Assembly: GCA_035518875.1 (NCBI GenBank)
Contig: DATIXD010000103.1
Coordinates: 1-9,548, forward strand
Length of the DNA: 9,548 bases
Direction: 5' to 3'
From: DATIXD01 sp035518875
GTDB taxonomy: Bacteria; Pseudomonadota; Gammaproteobacteria; Methylococcales; Methylococcaceae
In this document: piece by piece, positions 6,549 through 9,548 of the stretch
Position numbering within the stretch: the stretch's first letter is position 1
Layout: every line of letters starts with the position of its first letter
The notes under the pieces: generated by a model
Databases searched by the model: none
What the model saw: the letters and a program-made list of their open reading frames with translations, nothing else
Told to the model about the DNA's origin: nothing
Position numbers and translations under genes: made by a program

Positions 6549-7255
6549 AGACTGTCGGCATCGTGGTCGCGCTCGGGGATGAATGTCGCGGCCTCACCCA
6601 TCGGCGCGCGCCGGAAGGCGCTTGCCTGGCACTATCCGAACACTGCCTGCTGGCCTTGTCCGGCGTGGGCGCCGCTGCCGCCGCACGCGCGGCCACCCTA
6701 CTGATCGAGGAGGGCGCCGGTGCCCTGGTCAGCTGGGGCTGCGCCGCGGCGCTGGATCCGCGCCTCAAACCCGGCGATCTGATTCTTCCCAACAGAATCA
6801 TCGACGCAGACGGCCTGCTACTGGAGACCTCAAGCGACTGGCGCAACCGGCTTTTCAGCCGGTTGGCGGGCCGCTTATCCGTATACCAAGATGCCCTTGT
6901 CGAAAGTACTGCGATCATCGCAACACCCGCAGAAAAAGCGCGGATTTTTGCCGAAACCGGGGCCATCGCCCTGGATATGGAGAGCGCCGCCATCGCCCGC
7001 GCCGCCCGCCGCATCGAAATTCCCTTTCTGGCCATCCGCACCATCGCCGATCCCGCCGCAATGGCCGTACCCACCTCGGTACTGGCCGCCCAGGATGAAA
7101 CCGGAAAGGTACGGATTCCTAAAGTGCTGGGCCATGCCTTGTTGAACCCCGGCGACCTCCTCGGCCTGATTCAGCTCGGCCGCCATTTCCGCGCCGCGAT
7201 GAAAACCCTGCGCGAGGTCAAGGCAATGGCCGGCGCCGAGCTCGCTTGCCTGTAA
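6545..7255 (+). CDS. hpnG: HpnG, adenosylhopane phosphorylase (PNP/MTAN superfamily)
   Basis: HpnG splits adenine from adenosylhopane by phosphorolysis, giving a phosphoribosyl hopane on the route to ribosylhopane and bacteriohopanetetrol; it thus acts directly after HpnH. The product is 236 aa from a GTG start at 6545, which overlaps the shc stop as GTGA. No Shine-Dalgarno is visible, so translation likely depends on ribosomes finishing shc. The frame extends upstream to 6428, but that part lies inside shc and is not protein-like. Nucleoside phosphorylase features: SGVG (39-42), SWGCAAALDPRLKPGDLILP (63-82), the nucleoside-binding DMESAA (144-149), and the RTIAD segment (165-169) whose Asp169 aligns with the catalytic Asp of MTA/SAH nucleosidases. 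The cluster context makes HpnG far more likely than a housekeeping nucleosidase. Confidence 0.92.
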   Translation: MKTVGIVVALGDECRGLTHRRAPEGACLALSEHCLLALSGVGAAAAARAATLLIEEGAGALVSWGCAAALDPRLKPGDLILPNRIIDADGLLLETSSDWRNRLFSRLAGRLSVYQDALVESTAIIATPAEKARIFAETGAIALDMESAAIARAARRIEIPFLAIRTIADPAAMAVPTSVLAAQDETGKVRIPKVLGHALLNPGDLLGLIQLGRHFRAAMKTLREVKAMAGAELACL

Positions 7256-7298
7256 ACCGAATCCCCCGACCCCCGCAGGTCGAACCCCGAACAATCCG

Positions 7299-9548
7299 AT
7301 GAGCGAACGCAGCCACAATCTATTGATCAAAACCATCCATTGGTGGGAGGCGAATGTCCTAAACCGTCCCTGGTGGCTGCTCGCACTATCGCTGATCGCC
7401 ACGGGCTTCATCGGCAAATACGTTTACGACAATCTGACCGTGAACACCAACACGGCGGACATGATTTCCATCGACCTGCCTTTCCAGCAGAATCGCATCA
7501 AATTGGAGACGGCATTTCCCCAGGATGTGAGCACCGTCCTGCTGCTAGTCGAAGGCAAAACGCCGGAGCAAACCTCGGAAGCGGTCAAACGGCTGGGCCA
7601 GGGACTGCGGCAGCAGAAAGACTACATCAAGTCCGTCTACATCCCCGACGAAGGCGATTTCTTCGCCAAGAACGGCATGCTTTACCTGAGCCTGCCGGAG
7701 CTCCAGGATCTGTCCAAACAGTTGGCCAATGCCCAGCCCTTCATCGGCCGGCTTTCCCAGGACAACAGCCTTGCCGGCCTGTTCGGCATCCTGGGACAGG
7801 CCCTGAAAGCCACCGACGAAGACATCGCGATCGAACTGGACCCGGTCTTGATGCGAATCCGCGAAGCCATCCAGGCCGACCAGGCCGGCAAGCCCTATCA
7901 GCTCTCCTGGCAGCAGCTGATGCTCGACCAGAAGGCCGGGCTCGGCATCACCAAGCGCTTCATCGTCATCACCCCCATCCTGAACTTCCAGGCGCTACTA
8001 CCTGCCGAAAAAAGCGTCGCCGCCATCAACGCCGTAATCGCCCGGGCACTGCAGGAGGATCTCGCCGAAACCCGGGTACGCATGACCGGGGAGGTGGTGC
8101 TGGAGCACGAGGAGATGCAGACGGTCGGCCAGGGCACGGCGGTCGCCGGTATCGCCTCGATGATCCTGGTTTGCGTCACGTTGTGGATCGCCTACCGGTC
8201 CTTCAAGCTGATGTTCGCCACCTTTTTCACCCTGACCATGGGCCTAGTGCTGTCATTGGGTTTCGCCACGGTCTCCATCGGCCATCTGAACCTGATTTCG
8301 ATCGCCTTCGCGGTACTCTTCATCGGCATGGGCGACGCGTTTTCCTCGCACTTCTGCCTGCGCTACCGCGAATTGGTGCTGCGCGGCGAATCCCAGCGCG
8401 AGGCCTTGCGCGACACCCTCACCTCCACCGGCTCGGCCTTGATTCTCTGTGCCCTGACCGCCGCCATCGGCCTGTACGTCTTCATTTTCACCAACTATGT
8501 CGGCGTGTCGGAACTCGGCATCATCGCCGGCACCAGCATGTTCATCGCCCTGCTTACAACCTTCACGGTGCTGCCAGCCCTGATGAAGATCATGCCACTG
8601 CGACCGAGAAAAAAGTTCCGCCTCACCAAACCGTCGCTACTGCTGTCCAACTGGCCCTTGCGTTATGCCCGCCCTATTCGCTGGATCACCGTGGTGCTGG
8701 GCGTTGCGGCAGCGGTGCTGCTCACCCAGGTGACGGTGGACTTCAACCCCCTCAACCTGCGCGACCCCAACACGGAATCGGTCAAGACCTTCAAGTATCT
8801 GCTGCAGTCCCAGGATACCTCGCCGATGACGCTGACCTCGCTGGCCACCAGCGAAGCTCAGGCTCGCGAGCTGAAAGCGCGTTTCGAGCACCTGCCGACG
8901 GTGGACAAGGTCGTGACCCTGTTCGATTTCATTCCGGAAGAGCAGCCGGAAAAGCTGGCCATTATCGAGGACCTTGGGCTGGTGCTCGGGCCGCAACTCC
9001 AGAGTTTCCCTCCGCCGGCCCAGGGCGGAGCGAAACTGGACGCGTTGGAGAAATTCCATGCCATCCTCGAGGAACGGATAGCGAAGGGTAAAGACGGCGT
9101 TCTGCAGGAACTGGACGATACCCTGACCCAATTCGACGCCCAACTCGACGCGACCAGTCCCGAGGCACGTCAGGCGATCTTGGACCGGCTACAGGACAGC
9201 CTGCTGAGCGCGCTGCCCACCACTATCCACAACCTTCAATACGGCTTACAGGCCAGCGAGATCACCCTGGACAGCCTGCCGGCCGACCTGATCGAACGCT
9301 GGCACAGCAAGGACGGCCTGTACCGAGTGCAGATCTTCCCCAAAAAAGACCTGAACGATCTGGAAGACCTGCGTGAATTCATCACCGAGGCCCAGAAGGT
9401 CGATCCCAATGTCACCGATCTGCCGGTCACCTATCTGGAATCCATGAACGAAGTCATCAAGGCCTTCGTCGAAGCCTTCAGCATCGCGATGGGCGCGATT
9501 ACCCTCTTATTGCTGATCATTCTGCGCAGCATCAAAGATACCCTGCTG
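7299..9548 (+). CDS. hpnN: HpnN, RND-family hopanoid transporter, 3'-truncated by the window edge
   Basis: HpnN is an inner-membrane RND/MmpL-type transporter that moves hopanoids towards the outer membrane. The frame runs open from the ATG at 7299 to the last base, 750 codons; full HpnN proteins are about 870-890 aa, so roughly the last 120 residues are missing. Layout fits one and a half RND repeats: TM1 about 24-43, a periplasmic loop to about 275, TM2-6 at about 279-298, 304-327, 332-350, 378-396 and 405-430, TM7 about 461-478, a second large loop to about 720, and TM8 about 724-743. The next helices would follow outside the window. Oddity: TM4 reads FIGMGDAFSSHF, where the family usually has a GLGVDF-like motif. 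The start lies 43 nt after hpnG with no clear Shine-Dalgarno; the N-terminal WWEANVLNRPWWLLAL fits the family start. Confidence 0.93.
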   Translation, partial: MSERSHNLLIKTIHWWEANVLNRPWWLLALSLIATGFIGKYVYDNLTVNTNTADMISIDLPFQQNRIKLETAFPQDVSTVLLLVEGKTPEQTSEAVKRLGQGLRQQKDYIKSVYIPDEGDFFAKNGMLYLSLPELQDLSKQLANAQPFIGRLSQDNSLAGLFGILGQALKATDEDIAIELDPVLMRIREAIQADQAGKPYQLSWQQLMLDQKAGLGITKRFIVITPILNFQALLPAEKSVAAINAVIARALQEDLAETRVRMTGEVVLEHEEMQTVGQGTAVAGIASMILVCVTLWIAYRSFKLMFATFFTLTMGLVLSLGFATVSIGHLNLISIAFAVLFIGMGDAFSSHFCLRYRELVLRGESQREALRDTLTSTGSALILCALTAAIGLYVFIFTNYVGVSELGIIAGTSMFIALLTTFTVLPALMKIMPLRPRKKFRLTKPSLLLSNWPLRYARPIRWITVVLGVAAAVLLTQVTVDFNPLNLRDPNTESVKTFKYLLQSQDTSPMTLTSLATSEAQARELKARFEHLPTVDKVVTLFDFIPEEQPEKLAIIEDLGLVLGPQLQSFPPPAQGGAKLDALEKFHAILEERIAKGKDGVLQELDDTLTQFDAQLDATSPEARQAILDRLQDSLLSALPTTIHNLQYGLQASEITLDSLPADLIERWHSKDGLYRVQIFPKKDLNDLEDLREFITEAQKVDPNVTDLPVTYLESMNEVIKAFVEAFSIAMGAITLLLLIILRSIKDTLL

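Noticed and set aside
7267..7282. Stem-loop CGACC/GGTCG between hpnG and hpnN as a terminator
   Set aside because: It has only 5 bp and no T tract, and hpnN follows in the same direction, so it is unlikely to end transcription.
7340..9091. Long plus-strand open frame of 583 codons
   Set aside because: It is out of frame with hpnN, which covers the same bases with a recognisable RND protein. Its product is rich in Arg, His, Pro and Gly with no family resemblance, as expected for a shadow frame in GC-rich DNA.

Overview
The window is GC-rich and carries a hopanoid (bacterial triterpenoid) biosynthesis locus from a Gram-negative bacterium. Squalene is made by a single full-length squalene synthase rather than by the HpnC/HpnD/HpnE trio. 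An HpnN-type hopanoid exporter and an HpnH/HpnG side-chain pathway are also present. This combination best fits a gammaproteobacterial methanotroph of the Methylococcaceae type (Methylococcus, Methylocaldum and relatives). That placement is inference from gene content and protein style; there is no rRNA or other direct marker.

Layout. 1-443 (+): the 3' three quarters of a Uma2/DUF820-family protein whose start lies outside the window. 455-1816 (-): a complete GH1 beta-glucosidase, convergent with the Uma2 gene. 1830-1869 (-): a strong rho-independent terminator closing the next gene. 1886-2995 (-): hpnH, the radical SAM adenosylhopane synthase. 2996-3450: a divergent control region with an AT-rich core near 3200-3260, candidate sigma70 promoters in both directions, a possible operator, a structured hpnH leader, and a possible leader ORF ahead of squalene synthase. 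3451-4584 (+) squalene synthase, 4578-6548 (+) squalene-hopene cyclase, 6545-7255 (+) hpnG, and 7299-9548 (+) hpnN, which runs off the right edge with 750 codons visible.

How the genes work together. Squalene synthase joins two farnesyl diphosphates to squalene. Shc cyclises squalene to hopene/hopanol. HpnH attaches the 5'-deoxyadenosyl group to give adenosylhopane. HpnG removes adenine phosphorolytically, leading to ribosylhopane and bacteriohopanepolyols. HpnN moves hopanoids towards the outer membrane. The first three rightward genes overlap (7 nt and 4 nt), and hpnN follows after 43 nt, so they look like one operon. hpnH is transcribed divergently from the shared control region. GH1 and Uma2 have no obvious link to the pathway.

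I found no mobile element, CRISPR array, tRNA or rRNA, and no convincing new multi-gene system. The most interesting material is in the 2996-3450 control region, plus residue-level oddities in Shc and HpnN.
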